Below, piece after piece: positions 50,436 to 63,689 of a DNA stretch of 64,000 nucleotides. Source of the stretch: Pholis gunnellus (Eukaryota > Chordata > Actinopteri > Perciformes > Pholidae); NCBI GenBank assembly GCA_910591455.2, contig OU342804.1, positions 7,434,633 to 7,498,632 on the forward strand, read 5' to 3'. A program made the translations under genes and the position numbers. How positions within the stretch are numbered: the first letter of the stretch is position 1; each line of letters begins with the position of its first letter. The notes under the pieces are model-generated. The model had not been told where the DNA came from. It made no database searches and saw only the letters and a program-made list of their open reading frames with translations.

Positions 50436-50907
50436 ATGTATCCATTCATCCATTCACATAAGCTTATCTGGGACTGGATCGCGAGGGCAGCAGGCTTAGC
50501 AGAGTATTCCAGATGTCTCTCTCCCCAGCAACGTTTTACAGCTCCTCCTGGGGAACCCCGAGCCATTCCCAGGACAGACGAGACATATAATCCCTTCAGC
50601 ATGTTACGGGTCCACCCAATGGCCTCTTACCGGCTGGACGTGTCGGGGGAACCTTTTAAAGGAAGGTATCTGGGAGGCATCCTGATCAGATGCCCTAACC
50701 ACCTCAGCTGTTCCCTTTCAACGGGAATAAGAAGCGTTTCTACTCCGAGCTCCCTCCAGATGTCTGAGCTTCTCACCGTACCTCTGAGGCTGAGCACAGC
50801 CACCCTACGCGGCAAGCTCATTTCGTCCGCTTGTATCCGCGATCTCCCGTTCAGTCACTACCCAAAGATTAGGACCATAGGTGAGGGTCAGAACGTAGAT
50901 GGACCAT
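50436..50907 (-). pseudogene. LINE fragment: C-terminus of the reverse-transcriptase ORF and 3' end
   Basis: Read on the - strand it shows the typical fish LINE ORF2 C-terminal pattern: VRSSDIWRELGVE, then QLRWLGHLIRMPPRYLP, a segment like GKRPLGGP, and WEWLGVPQEEL after a frame break, ending near the 'cattcatccattcacataag' edge (a GGATGGATG-type tail inverted). It is 5'-truncated exactly where family A copy 3 begins. The 164-residue + strand ORF (50415-50909) is its antisense shadow. Clade not assigned. Confidence 0.75.
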
Positions 50908-51200
50908 AGACTGTATATAAGAAGTGGACGTAGTCAACGTGACATCACCCATTGGTTTGGGGACTGCCGTTTTGAAGCCTCGATTCGACGATTTGTCTGT
51001 CACCATCTTGGGTTTTTTGCAACCAGTGAACGAAGTGACCATATTTGGATGCTTTTCAAGTAAGAAATGGGGAAATGTTCTCGTAGATTTCTATACAATC
51101 GGATTACTTTTGTCAACCACAGGAGTCGCCTACTGCTGGTCAGTAGAAAGAAGTTTTAAGACACTTTGGCATTGGCTTGGCTCTTCACCGCAACGTTTCA
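50906..51200 (+). repeat. repeat family A, copy 3
   Basis: It starts 'catagactgtatataagaag' directly at the truncated 5' edge of a LINE fragment. It keeps 'cacccattggtttggggact', 'agatttctatacaatcggat', 'gtcgcctactgctggt' and 'actttggcattggctt', but lacks the central 'tttgactctaaatgg' part found in copies 1 and 4. The 167-residue ORF over it (50924-51427) is repeat-derived. Confidence 0.7.
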
Positions 51201-52464
51201 GTACAAAGCCTGCATCACTGCTGACGCTGCACCATAACGCCTTTCCATCTGACGTTCCATTTGACCCCTTCACTCGTGAAAAAGACCCCGAGATACTTGG
51301 ACTCCCTCGTTTGGGGGTAGTGTGTCACTTTCAACCCGGTGGGCTCAATCCACCATTTATTTCGGCAGAGAACCATATTGTATATATGCATCTAAAAATA
51401 TGCAGGTTTCATGGATTTCTTTGTTAATCCCAAAAATGAATCCGTTTCAACATTTCAAAATCATACAATATCACATTTGTCCCAATTTTGTATAAAAAGA
51501 CAGAATTTTGAGCTTTTGACTGCATCCCACAGTCTTTGTCAGCCTCATCTACGTTGGTTGCTCTGAAAAACAACCTATTGTCTTTGATGAGGAGAGCAGT
51601 AGTAGTTACCTTTTTGGAGAAAAGTTTTTTACAACTTGGCACAGACTGAAAAGCACAGGTGTTACAAAACAACAAGAGTGGCTCCATTTTATTGAAGAGT
51701 GGCAGCAGGCCATGACTGTGTGACAGCGAGCACAATACCAAGACCTTGAAACTGAAGCAGAATTAATTCATTTTACTATTGACACCTGTGCTTTTCGCAC
51801 TGTGACACAACAAATACGGTTGGTGTCACTTGTATCTTTGCACCATTTTTGACATTCGATAAACCCTTGAACTTTTAAAACAGGCCAGCGGTCAAATGAA
51901 TATGAAAATTCATACGTGGTTCCATACGGGCAACATGTTCACCTGAGAGGCTTTCAGCTAAGTGACACAACCTCACGACTGGCACCCGTAACCTAGCAAC
52001 GCCTCACTGCCAAAAATATATAAGTTTGCTTTGTGTATATTTTCAGAGATATCAGACACCCGTTACCTAGCAACACGTTAAAAGCACTAGAATTGGGGAG
52101 CTCTGGAAGCACAACTGTTGATGCCTTTTTTTGAGGAAGGTCTCAATGAAGACACACAGCGTCTGATCCTCATCTCACTTTGATTAAAAGGAGAAATTAA
52201 TCAATCCCCCGTCATGGTCTAAGGGGGGTCGTCTCCCAGTAACATATGAGCATCAAACACTTCATTTCCTGCATTCTGGTGTCTTTATTTCTGGAAAAGG
52301 CAAACAACATTCAGGTGCCAGATGACATTCAAAATACAAAAATACAGTGGAATAAATGCAGTTAAATAGCTCATATGTGTTTCAGCAAGATTTCTGCTCA
52401 TGTTCAAATCATATCTTGAGTTGTAAGACAAAAAAACACACTAAGAACTCAAAGCATACCATGC

Positions 52465-52725
52465 TTTAGTGTCTGTTTGACTCTAAATGGACCATAATTT
52501 GAATGAACATGGTGTTGTATTGAAGAAGACCTGAATTTATAATTGAGACCATAAACTCATGTTTACAATGTTAACTAAGGTAATAAATCAAGTGATAAGT
52601 CGGGACATTTTCTCATAGACTTCTATACAGTCAGAGGAGTCGCCCCCTGATGGACATTAGAGAGAATGCAGGTTTAAGGTACTTCAGCATTGGCTTCACG
52701 TAGGTCTCTGCCTGCCTTACTACAG
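52465..52725 (+). repeat. repeat family A, copy 4 (3' half)
   Basis: It holds 'ctgtttgactctaaatggac', 'gtgttgtattgaagaagacc', 'gaccataaactcatgtttac', 'atagacttctatacagtcag' and the tail 'agtcgccccctgatgg', then 'acttcagcattggcttcac'. The first half is absent. Confidence 0.75.
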
Positions 52726-55700
52726 CCTTGCTTCTTATTCTTTCTATGTTCTGTTTACTTTAGCAGAGGAATTGCTGCTTCGATGAGTTGCATTCTAGCG
52801 GTTCTTAAAATAAAAGTCCTCTTCTGACTTCCATGTTGTAGATGTTGAGCAAATTCTACGCAAAACAGTGTCTTATGGTGTGCTTTTATAGGTACAAACT
52901 GCTCATTGAAGATTTGTAAATAGATCATCTCTGCTGATTACCATTTGCATTTTAAGTTCATGATACCAGACGATCATTGGCCAACAATGTTCCAATAATG
53001 CAGCAACGGGTGCATCTGGCCTCTGATAGCAGCACACCGGTGTCAGCATCTCACTGTAAAGACTCTCTCAGGTGTTATTATATAATTAGTTTGGGGCTTA
53101 ATTGAGCGTATCTGCCTTAGATTCTGCTGTTATTAGCAGGCAGTCCGGTGTAAGTGTGGCATGTGGGAGTAATGAGTCAGGTCCACTTGGAAAATGCACT
53201 GAAGGACGTTCGTCTGTTCTTGGCAAGGACACAAATGTATATATCAGAACTTTTTTTCAGAAGAGGATGAACATTTGTCATTTTGAAAGAATCCCAAACC
53301 TAATTAAAGAGAGCTATTCACAACAAGGAGGTAGACAGGACCCCTTGTCCTCACAGTGTCTCTGAGGAGTTTGGGATATCTGGGGGATTGGAAGTCGGCC
53401 TTTTATGTAAAACAGGATCCTCTGGGGGGAGAAATGGAAATAAGTGGAGAATGGGGCAGTCCTTGGCCCAGAACCCCGTCATCAATACTCAGAATTGGGC
53501 AATTCATAACAGGAGGAGTAAATGATGATACCATGGAGGGTTTGGTTTTTATCAGAGTCAAGGACACAAAAGCAATAAAATCAATGTATTCAGGCTGAAT
53601 CTTAAATGGATTCCAACTTAAGCTCACTGTCCTAGTTAGATTTAAGTCTGATCGTTCTGTTTCACAGCTCAATGTGACCATGATACACCTGCTGGGAAGT
53701 GAGAAGCTCAATATCAATGAATAAATGTTCACTTACGTTACTGTGATTTCCAGCTTTCAAACGTTTCCAGCCTGTGTTAATTCTTAAAATAATTAACCTC
53801 TTTACAACATGCGTCTAATGACTATCCTCTCTAATAGGCTAAATTACTTTCGTCCTTTTTGAAAATGTGGCTTTATTAGCCATCAGTTCAGCTCAGAAGA
53901 ATTAAAAAAGATTTTCTTCCTCCCCAAAGTGCTGAGGACTCACAAGGATGCAAGTAAAATCAAGTTAAAAGGTTCAGTCAAGTGTAGAAAATATAACTCC
54001 TGTTAAAAGTATCTCACCTTGAAAAGCCAACCTTGTTAAAACATGTCCAGTTTCTCCTAAAGCCAGGCAACCGCTGCCAATGTGGACGGATATTAGTTAT
54101 TCTCAGATGTGAGGGGACATAATTAACTTATAATAAATCAATGCATAGATTTAACTCATAACTTAAGCATAACTTATATTCATACACTAGTTTTATGAAT
54201 ATTTAGATTTGTAGGTGCATTAAACTTAAGTTATAATTGTATATAGGTTAGGTGCCATATGCTAATTAGTGCACATGTATCGACACAGCTGCAAATTTAG
54301 AATACAAGTCTACAAAGTGTGAAATGAAACAAGCTTTGGAACATGCAAAGTAAGAGAGACATCTATAGGTAGTGGGCGGATCTGAGACTTTTCTCTGGAA
54401 AAAGAAGACTTGAGATCTGCTTTAGAAATCTACAACTCTTCAAATAACACTTAAATTTAGTGTTTCCCTCCCACAAAAGAGTTTAACCAGGCATAGCTAG
54501 AGTGTTGTTGTTTTTTATATCCAAGTTTGTTTTTTGTTGTTTAACATGCATGGAGATGTATTATATTTGTTTTTTGCTCACATTGTATTACTGCTAATGT
54601 TTGTAGTTATGTTTAAGCCCATGTGGGCTGGTCGCCTTTTGGTGCACGAGGCTTTGGAAAATAAATGAATTACTTTTCTTGCAAAGTGGCTATTTCAATA
54701 AATGGCAACTTGTATCAAATTAAGATTATCTCTACTTACAGGAGTTCATTTAATATTATTATAATTTGTAGGTGTCCATCCTGTTGAGAAAGGTCTTTGA
54801 AGCTACTGTAGTAATTATTCAACTGTAGATAATAAAAGTACATACAGGCAACTTCCTGTCCTCTCTCTGTTTATGTGTTTGACTTCGTTCCGCATAAGAA
54901 GAGAGCCGGTGGAGACAGTTTACAGCCTGAAAATCAAGCTGTTAATAATACAACTCAATTTCAGAAGGTCACAAAGACAATTTGACATCATCTGGTTTGC
55001 TCGGGATCCACAAAACCATCCCACAGTGCATTGCATGGGCACATCATTGTCAATTCTAAAGTGATATCTGCACCATTGCAGATCTTACGTGACACAGAGC
55101 TGCACATGTATCCCAGACAGAACAGCTGACGGTTGTGAAACTAAAAAGGTGTAATGATGCCAAACAATGTGCCTATGAATATGAATAAGTTACAAGTTAA
55201 CCAGCAAACCTCCCGGTGCCCCATCAGGAAAATGCCACTTCAATCCGCTTGCCAGATTATCTCTTGTGCTTCCACTTTAGTATTCCAGCCTCATATTCTG
55301 TCTGTCCATTGGATTTATGTCGCACAGCCTGAACCCTTTCTGATAAGTTTTCTTGTATTGCCTCTGTATTTTCTTTTTCTACCACAAGTATAACCTTTTT
55401 CTCTACTGAGCCACAACAACACAGCAAAAAATCCATTCAATGTAATGTAGATGGGAACACATTGACCTCCTCTATTTAATCTCTCTGCTGCTTTTAAAGG
55501 GGACGAGAGGAGCGGATGTGATTGGCTATTATTGAAGCTCGACCCCAACTCCACCTGCCGATGCCGTTTTCCTTCTTCTTATAGGTTTTTCAACCTCTTT
55601 TCCACATTACACGCGCCAGGGCAGCTCAATACCATCACCAAAATGTGCAATTTAGCTGGGGCCTCAACAACAATTTATATAGTGCAGATGATATGAATGA

Positions 55701-55794
55701 AGTCACTAAACCTTGGATATATAAATTAAATGTGCAGCCTTTCATAAAGCAGAAGCAGTACTGTCCAATTGTTCTCTGTAAGCTCACAGGATAA

Positions 55795-55875
55795 TATATT
55801 CCAGTCGTATATACTAGACTGGGTCGGGACCCACAGGTGGGTCGCAGGAGATTTTATTTGGGTCATCAAATACAT
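55795..55875 (+). repeat. dispersed repeat fragment
   Basis: Contains 'gggtcgggacccacaggtgg' followed by GTCGCAGGAG, a phrase of a dispersed fish repeat. Confidence 0.4.
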
Positions 55876-56499
55876 TTTGCAGCATTTCTTCCACTGTTTT
55901 TCATTAATATGCATATCCTCAGTTCACCTTTGAGCCTCATGAAGGAGCTTATATGTTCATATTGTTTTGATAATTGTGGCTTATTGACAACGTTAAATCT
56001 GAAATGAAAGGCTAGCATACATTCTGTTTGTTTTACTGATGAAAGGGGGAAAAAACAAATTTCTCATTTGTACGGTATTGTATGTTATGTGCATATGTTT
56101 TCAATAACACATGTATAAAACAAAGTTGAGACTTGAAAAGCATACTTCTAAATGGCTGGTTCACCTAGTCAAGATAATATAAAGTGTTGCAGGAATCAGT
56201 ATTATTCATTGACGTACAAATCCACTCCCCTCATGATTTACAGATGTATAGACTAGTCCCCACTACTCGGCTCGAGAGGAGACCAAGGAAACCTTTTATA
56301 GTTACAACACCCAATAGATTCTAACTGTAAATGTAGATCATCATGTGGTCTTTTCAAATGGCCTCTCACTTTTAAATACATCCTCCAGCATCAGTAGTAA
56401 ACGTACAGTTGGGAGACTGACAAGTTAATGGTCGTCTGGTGCGACTCACTCCCATGAACTAAAGACACGTCTGAGCCTGATCACTCTCTTTGCCCTTAC

Positions 56500-56820
56500 A
56501 AACTTTTAATACCTCTCATGGTGTAGCTGAACACGCTGGCGTCTGTAGCATAATTAAATATCTTGCTGACACTAAAAGCTTAACGCTGACTGAAACTACC
56601 CCGACACTAATATTCGCTGAGGCAGAAACGGCTTCTGCTTTTCACAGAAGGCACATTAATGGACTTTCTTGGTGATCGCCGTGCAGTGACGAAGACGACC
56701 ACTGAAAACAATCCGCCACTCGCTCCCGTTCTGAAATAGTTTGAAGTCAAAGTGGATTAAGTCTCCGTCTTAAGGAGGATATTAAAGATGAGAGCAGCTC
56801 CAAAACACTACATAGACTCT
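56500..56820. promoter_or_regulatory. enhancer-like unique block IV
   Basis: Repeat-free, CpG-retaining stretch with 'tgtagcataattaaatatct' and 'cacattaatggactttcttg'. Possible conserved noncoding sequence; no coding signal. Confidence 0.25.
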
Positions 56821-59800
56821 AAAAGAAATGAATACCCCTGGTCCTTGTTCACTTTCCTTGCAAACTATTTATTCCCTTCACTGTGAACAGGATGTGTAAG
56901 AAGAGCAACCACGAAGACCTTAGATGATATTAAAGTAACGTTACAGAGGAAACTAACAGGAAGTGACTTCCCACTTCTCGTATCGTGGAGAATATTAATC
57001 ATGCATGAGCAACATCAAATTGCAGTTTGGGATCTTGTGTTATCCATGTTTAAATGTCAAAAAGACGAAACAAACTGTAGTTTATGAATGAATAATGTCT
57101 GGAAAAGTGATATTTTGCCCAGAGGCCAAGCACACAGATCAGCTCGGGAACAAGACTTACAAAATATGAAAACCATTAAACATGTAAAAGTGGGAAAGTT
57201 CAGGAAGTTCATTGCAACGATGGATGTTGGTATTTTAGTTAAATGAAAAACATCTTTTGAGCGGAACATGTTTTAAATATGTGAGATTTTCAATTATATG
57301 AAATTCCCTTGAAAAGAAACAACAAAATTGATCGTGAGATTTAAGCCCTGTCTTGACCCGGCGTGTCGAAACTGAAATAATTGGAGACTGAGATTTCCTA
57401 ACAGCGTTATAAATAATAATGTTTAGTGTTCTCTAAATTGTGTGACCGTCATCATCAACGTCGCCACTTTCAGGCTCTGTCTTTTTGTTTCCTGAGGGTG
57501 AGAGCTGAATTTCTTCGAGCTCCAAAGAAATGAAGGTAAGAGGTTTCCTGAAAAAGTGTTTGAGGTTGAATGTTTCACTTCATTACCCACGTATCCAAGG
57601 GGTTCTCTCTGTCCTGTTATTGCAGGTTGGTTTCCTAATTCGAAGTGGTTACTGCCTTTTTATTTCTAAAGGGGCCATTCTTCTGCTGCGCTAGTGACAC
57701 TTTATCCATAGGTGACATTCACATCCACAATCTGTTGTCATTGAGGTGAGGGTTCCATCGTATTACAAGTGTTATTGAGGATGCATGAGGATGCATTTCA
57801 TTTTGTGTGTCCACCACAAAAAAAGATACTAATTGACTTTCCTTTGGCATTGTGTCCATGTACATGAAAACAATAGATTGCCTTTTGTGACTATTTCACA
57901 ACCTGAAATGATACCGGTCTGAAACGTCCTGTGAAGCCAGGACAGTTTGAAGCTTCGAGCACTGACCAGGCTGCAGTATTTGATGAGTTGAGAGTGAGAA
58001 TGTGTTGCGTGTGTACACTCCAGTATTTCTAGATGTTGGCATGTTGCAAACTGGTGAAAGAAACCATTCCCCTGTTGACCGCTCACACCCAACATGGGAG
58101 TGTAAATGACTGATGTGTGGGTTTTATACATTTTTCAACACTTACTGTATTGCAACGTGAATGATGACTGAATTATTAAGTTATTTACTATCACTGAGAG
58201 CTTTTTTCTTTCATCTGACGCTGCGTTCTCTCTCTCCAGCGCCTTGGAGACTTTTCGTTTGAGCCTGTACATACTGTACATGTATAGAAGGACGTATGGC
58301 TGCTGCTCCTGTGATCAAAGCCTCTGATTCTCCATTTGTTCTGATGGCAACTAGAATAACGTCACATAATCCCATTTCTTCACATTTCTTCCATCAAGGA
58401 AGCAAAACAAAATTCAAATCTAGTGAAGATCAGTCTGGAAAGAGCTATTTTAATTCTAGAAAAGCATTTGCATTTGTTTATGTACACATTCAGATGAGAT
58501 TTCTTCGTCTCTGTGAGCTCCAGATCAAAAGAAAGTCAGCTGCTCTGCAGTCACAACCAAAGGCTTTGTTGATTTTTTCAGTGTTGGTATCAATACATAA
58601 GAGACATTGCATGTTCAAAGCCTGACAAAGAAAAGGAGCTGAGAAAAACAAAGAGAGTAGCATGAAGGAGAACATATCAGTAATGCATCTTTGAATTGAA
58701 GTGATGAGCTTTGACAGGGTTCAAGGAGTCAAATAGACTGGAGAGTCATCACAGAGGAACTCATTTGAGGTTTCAAATGAAAACCTGAAAATCCTTTAAA
58801 AAAAAAAAAAAGAAAAGAAAATGTAGTCAGGAGGTTTTTTACACAGCGAAAACATTCCACTGTGCACGTATCCTGAAAATGGATTCCAGACTCGTTGATA
58901 TCACCTCATCTTTCATTAAATTTCCAAAATGAAAGCAAGCAACTTCCTTTAAGCCCGGCAGCTGATTGTTAAAAGAAATTAATGGTGAAATGTGAGCTGG
59001 AAAGTAAAAATCGGAAACTCTCCTCCAGCAGTGAGGTGATACTTTAAAACTGCCAGAGACAATATTCTTTACTTTATGGAGTTGACACCTGAATGGACCG
59101 TCATAAGGAGCGACAATTGGACTGGACAGAATGTAAACTTTCTGTGAAAGTGAGAACAAACAGAGAAATTATGCTCCCATTGTTATGTTGATTGTCTCTC
59201 TTTGTTTTACCCGACTAGTGAATGATGACATGAAACGGAGGCCGCCCTTGGTTAATTATTTCATCTAAAACGTACTTCAAACCTCTCCGTATACGTGTTC
59301 AAACCATCTGAGAACGTACAGCCAATTTACTATTGTAGTGTGGAGGCAATCAATAGATTCTTGTTTTGCGCTTGACAATTTACTATCCAATCAATTTCCG
59401 GGCTGATGCGCCTGCGGAGGGTGGTTTTATGAAGGCAAAGATGGTCAATGCTTCTGTTTTGAACTGCAGTTTGCTGGTGGTTTAGTTCTGACACATGATG
59501 ATTTTAGAGTAAAACACAAAACAGAAAAATAAAGTATTGATGACTGGAATGTATTTGTTTGTGTTCAATGTGTGTGAATTTGCTTCATGGCTAAGCTGAA
59601 CACCAAATGAGTAACATACCAGTGTCATTATTGATCAATCTGACTACAATGTTTAAATCTTCATGAAATCTCACAAAATGGTGAGAATTGTCCGTCACAG
59701 TTGAATGACGTGACTTCAGACTAAAACCCCAAATGACTCTCTTTCCATCTCAGTTAAAATTTTATTAAAATGAGTCCCCTCATAATATTTCAAGTTCATT

Positions 59801-59839
59801 TTTGTTTTGTGAAAAGTACTTTGAGCTACATTCATGGCA

Positions 59840-60100
59840 TGAGTCCGGGCCATGAGGCTCTGGAGCTCTCTGTCCGAGGAGATTAGGGTTTTCTGGCACA
59901 TTATCCGTTTTTAAATCCTTGCTTAAAACATTTTCATAGGAAAGCCACTCTGTGTGTTTTGCTATTTTTTCTTTTATTCTGTTGCCTCTCTGCGCATTTA
60001 TTATTAATTTAGTTCAGTGACTCTTTTTCATTTTTGTGAAGCACTTTGTAAACTTGTTTTGATAGGTGCTACACAAATACAGTTATTATAATTATCTTTT
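59840..60100 (+). repeat. LINE 3' end
   Basis: 'tgaggctctggagctctctg' followed by 'tccgaggagattagg' resembles the last codons of a fish LINE. Further on, 'gaagcactttgtaaacttgt' and 'tttgataggtgctacacaaa' lead into an A/T-rich 'tacagttattataatt' tail. 5'-truncated. Confidence 0.65.
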
Positions 60101-61137
60101 TTCTATATTTAATATGACTGATGTGAAATTACCATTTATATAAAACTATGACAAATCTGGACATTTTTCCAATCTTTAGAATTGCATAAACGATTAATAA
60201 AACATACATTTTCTGTTGCTCTTCTAATTGTTTCAGCACTACCCTGCAGTAAATGAAGGAGAATTTAATAGAGCAGCTTTACTGCACACTAGTTTCCACG
60301 TCTTGATCATTTTTTACACAGAGCATAAAGAAACCTGGTTATTCATATCCCTGCATACGGGATTCTAATATTTTCTAGGTTTGTGATCATCTGCAGAGGC
60401 TTCCCTTTGACTTCTCCCATGCAGAAAATGTCACATCTCTACAGAATGAATTCAACAGTTAAGGATGAGCCCACTTTGGTTTCTGGTTGCATGGACTGCT
60501 GCACTTGCAACTGAGGATTTAGCAAGAATATATTTTATTCGTCATACTTTCCCCTTTATTAGCATGTAATAAAAGCTTTATTAAAAAAATGTCTTAATAA
60601 AACTGAGTTACAGTGCTTTTAAACGCTCAAAGCATTAGCTTTTAGATAGCTGTACTCATGGCAGAGAATGATCAAAAAAGTGGATAAATGTGTAATAAGG
60701 TTTCTAAAAGCAGGATCTATTGTTTACATGCATAATGCCAAACCAGGAAAAAAACAAATCATAATCCGGAAACCAGTGTGCAGAAAAACCCAGCGCTCAC
60801 TCTATGGATCACACGTTGAACCTTTCTCTGATGAACTCTATCATTATATTCTGCTTGCGACAGCGCCGGCAGGTTGTTACGTTCTCCGTTCATATCATTA
60901 CTTACCCATAAGATGTAAATTCTCTTCAATTATATTGCAGTAATGCCACCGCTAATTCTCACTGATGACTTCATTTTGAGGATATTAAGATTTTATTAAC
61001 ACATCAGTGAAGACAAACACTGTAAATCTGTATTTCTGTGGAACGTTAGGCAGAATCTGTCACTTATTCTGTTTCATAGTTTGTCTTTCTCGCTCACATA
61101 CACACTCTTTACTCCACCATGACTGTCATCAAACATG
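60101..61137. other. no gene seen
   Basis: A 91-residue + strand ORF (60668-60943) has no domain or splice context. Confidence 0.45.
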
Positions 61138-61154
61138 CTCTCTCTCTCTCTCTC
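61138..61154. repeat. (CT)n microsatellite
   Basis: About eight tandem CT units. Confidence 0.9.
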
Positions 61155-61439
61155 ATCAATCTTTTATTCTCTATATTCACCATCAATCTGCCATGAAATT
61201 GTCTAGTACATTGCACCTTAAATATGCATTGCACGGGGCGTCAAGTTGAGTTCAGCGTGTGTTTGTGATTTGAGAGCTACAGGAGAGACTATAGGGCTCC
61301 AACAGTATGCAAACAGCTATGAACTGACAAACAAACTTGAGCTTCAACGGACTTCAAAAGTCATGAAGGCGTGTGTCACACCGCACCGATTCCCGTTTTA
61401 TTCTAGGATCGGCAACAGATTCACTTTTTGATGAGACTC

Positions 61440-61990
61440 AAGCTTTGTGTTTCTCATATAATCTGCGGCACCTCAGTGGCTGCGAATAGCAATGGAGCAG
61501 GTGTCACGCTCGCCTGACGGCGGGTTAACTCTACTCATCTCTAAAATCCATTCAGCCCTTTTGTGTTTGACATCTAATAAGCCCAGACTTAAATTAAAAG
61601 CCCATTAATGCCACCTAATCGGGCTCTCTGCACCAACCCCCATCCCACTTCCTCCATGAGGAATTAGACTGGGCTCTACCTTCCCTTTTGTACTTACTGC
61701 ACAGTTCACTCCATTAAAGAAGTTCCAGGACTGGATGGAAGAAAGATTGAGTTGGTGCTCTAATGGAGAGCCACAAAGACAAAAGACAGACTACTCTTTT
61801 TGCAGAACAATTACTTGGTTATCTTACAATTAACTAGCAGTGCACGTTCAAAACCAGCCCGTTCGGAACAGGCCAATTTGATTGGCTGCCGGTATTGCTG
61901 CTCGCAGCTTTCCCATGAACCGCTCCTCCGAACAACTTGGTTTCCTGCGCTTCCTCGGGCCCAGAGCAATACACCTGCAATGACATAGTT
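61440..61990. promoter_or_regulatory. enhancer-like unique block V
   Basis: Repeat-free stretch with closely packed homeodomain-type cores: 'gacatctaataagcccagac', 'ttaaattaaaagcccattaa' and 'tgccacctaatcgggctc'. No coding signal on either strand. Possible conserved noncoding sequence. Confidence 0.3.
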
Positions 61991-62969
61991 GCATTCCCTA
62001 GCAATACCTGTCAGTTAATACGAGTCCCTTCTCAATACACTTTGTGTACAAAGCACAATACTATACTATTAAAAAACGTCCTTGAATACTTAAAGAAGAC
62101 CAGATGAACTGTTGTGGAGAAAATTGAAGGACAGACGTACAGACAAACGCTCCTACCGTTTTAGTTCGACGAAGACTTAATTAACGTGTTGCACAACGAC
62201 AGACCTAAAGCACTCAGGAGTTGTTTTGAAACCGCTTTTCTGAAGGCACTGACAAACAAGCGTTTTTTGTCATGCAGGTGTGAGTAATTTATGCCTCCGT
62301 TACATCGGAGCGTCTGAACCCCGAGGACAAAAGAAGTAACAAATCTAAAAGCTACCGATCCGGATGTAATATTTTCAAAGTTCCAAGGATACTATACCTC
62401 CCATTAAATCCTCCTTTGAAACATTGTGTTGGTGTGACAGGTTAGAGGAGCAGAACTGTTGGGGGACAAATTCGCTCTTTTATTCATAAGCAAATTTCAT
62501 TAAGAAATCTAAAAACCTAAAAAAGGTGAAAATGTCATTCAAGTGCTCATCAGGACCTTATTTCAGTAGATTCTCCATCAAATGTTGAGTGCTGTTGAGG
62601 ACATATTTTGCAATGAGTTTCTCTTGTATCACGACAGCAATGACAAAGTGTTTCTAAACCTATAGCTTTGAAAAACATCAGAGAAAAATTATTTTTTGTG
62701 GCAAATCTAATTCATCAATGTTTGCCTGCTTCAATGGAGACACATTTTTTCAGGTCGCCTCTGCAACGATAAATCAGAAGAAGAGACTCAGCATGTTCTG
62801 TACTGGCAGTTTGATTCAGTCAATTATCTGTCAGCTCAACTTATTAGCAACACGTAAGCTTCAAATGAATCTTTGAAAATGTATTTTGAGGCTGGCAGAG
62901 GATTCTTCACCTCAATGCTGCGGTACTTTTGACCACTGATTCTCCACATTAACTTTCCCCCCCATCAAC
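61991..62969. other. no gene seen
   Basis: Moderately AT-rich; nothing recognisable on either strand. Confidence 0.45.
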
Positions 62970-63100
62970 GATGAGCACCCCTTAAAACACCCCTCTTGCC
63001 AGTAACCAATCGCAGACGTTGACAACTACAGTGTGCCGTAGTGGGTGGGAAATCTTTTTTATCGGCTCACTATATAACACACCTTAAGCCAGGTGATAGG
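62970..63100 (+). promoter_or_regulatory. promoter-like CACCC / CCAAT / TATA cluster
   Basis: Two CACCC boxes (62976, 62988), a CCAAT box (63006-63010), a GGGTGGG and a TATATAA (63071-63077) fall in order on the + strand, with 65 bases between CCAAT and TATA. No ORF with a recognisable product follows within the window. Confidence 0.3.
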
Positions 63101-63527
63101 AACTCATCATTAAAATCAGTAGTTGCACAAATGTTTTGGAATTATTAAGCTTGCAGCCGGGGAGATACTCGACATTTAGCTTAAACATAGCTCTGTAAGA
63201 AGGAATATCCTATACCTACACTCTTGTCTGCTTCTTGGCACCATATCAAAGCCTGCAATCATTTGACCCGTCTTACAAGCTAAATGTAAAGTGCTGCTTT
63301 GTACTGTAAAAGGCTCCACTTCTTTCTCTATGGTACTCTTATGTTTGAATGGCAGCAATGTATTTAAGCCAGCAGCGCATCTAAGAAATCACATACATGT
63401 CGGAAAATTCTGCACCTCCCAGAAGAAGAAGAAGTGTGTCCTTTATACAGCAATGCGGATAGTTAAGTGTTTCATTTAGTCTGACTTATTGAATTATTTG
63501 CTATAACCATGATACCTCCAGAACCTT

Positions 63528-63655
63528 AAGGTGCTAAAAGCGAAATCATATCTAGTGCCTCCACAGCTCTAAACGTGGCGACGGCGGAGCCGGTGGCTTG
63601 CAGCTAACGGTGCAAACAGCTCTAACAGTGCAGGAAAAACAGCAACACTGTTTCC
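63528..63655 (+). repeat. repeat family C, copy 3
   Basis: Contains 'gtgcctccacagctctaaac', 'gtggcgacggcggagccggt' and 'ggcttgcagctaacggtgca', matching copies 1 and 2. Confidence 0.6.
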
Positions 63656-63689
63656 ACAGCCCGTTCTTATTCTCTGTGCGTCAAATATC

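Larger units (their letters stand above)
52726..59839. other. long gene-free stretch
   Basis: About 7 kb with one enhancer-like block (56.5-56.8 kb) and one repeat fragment (55.8 kb). A segment at 53300-53640 is open for 80 and 109 residues on opposite strands but resembles no protein family I know. Confidence 0.45.

Noticed and set aside
50415..50909. 164-residue + strand ORF
   Set aside because: Antisense shadow of a LINE ORF2 C-terminus, seen in many fish genomes.
50924..51427. 167-residue + strand ORF
   Set aside because: Starts within family A, and no domain is visible.
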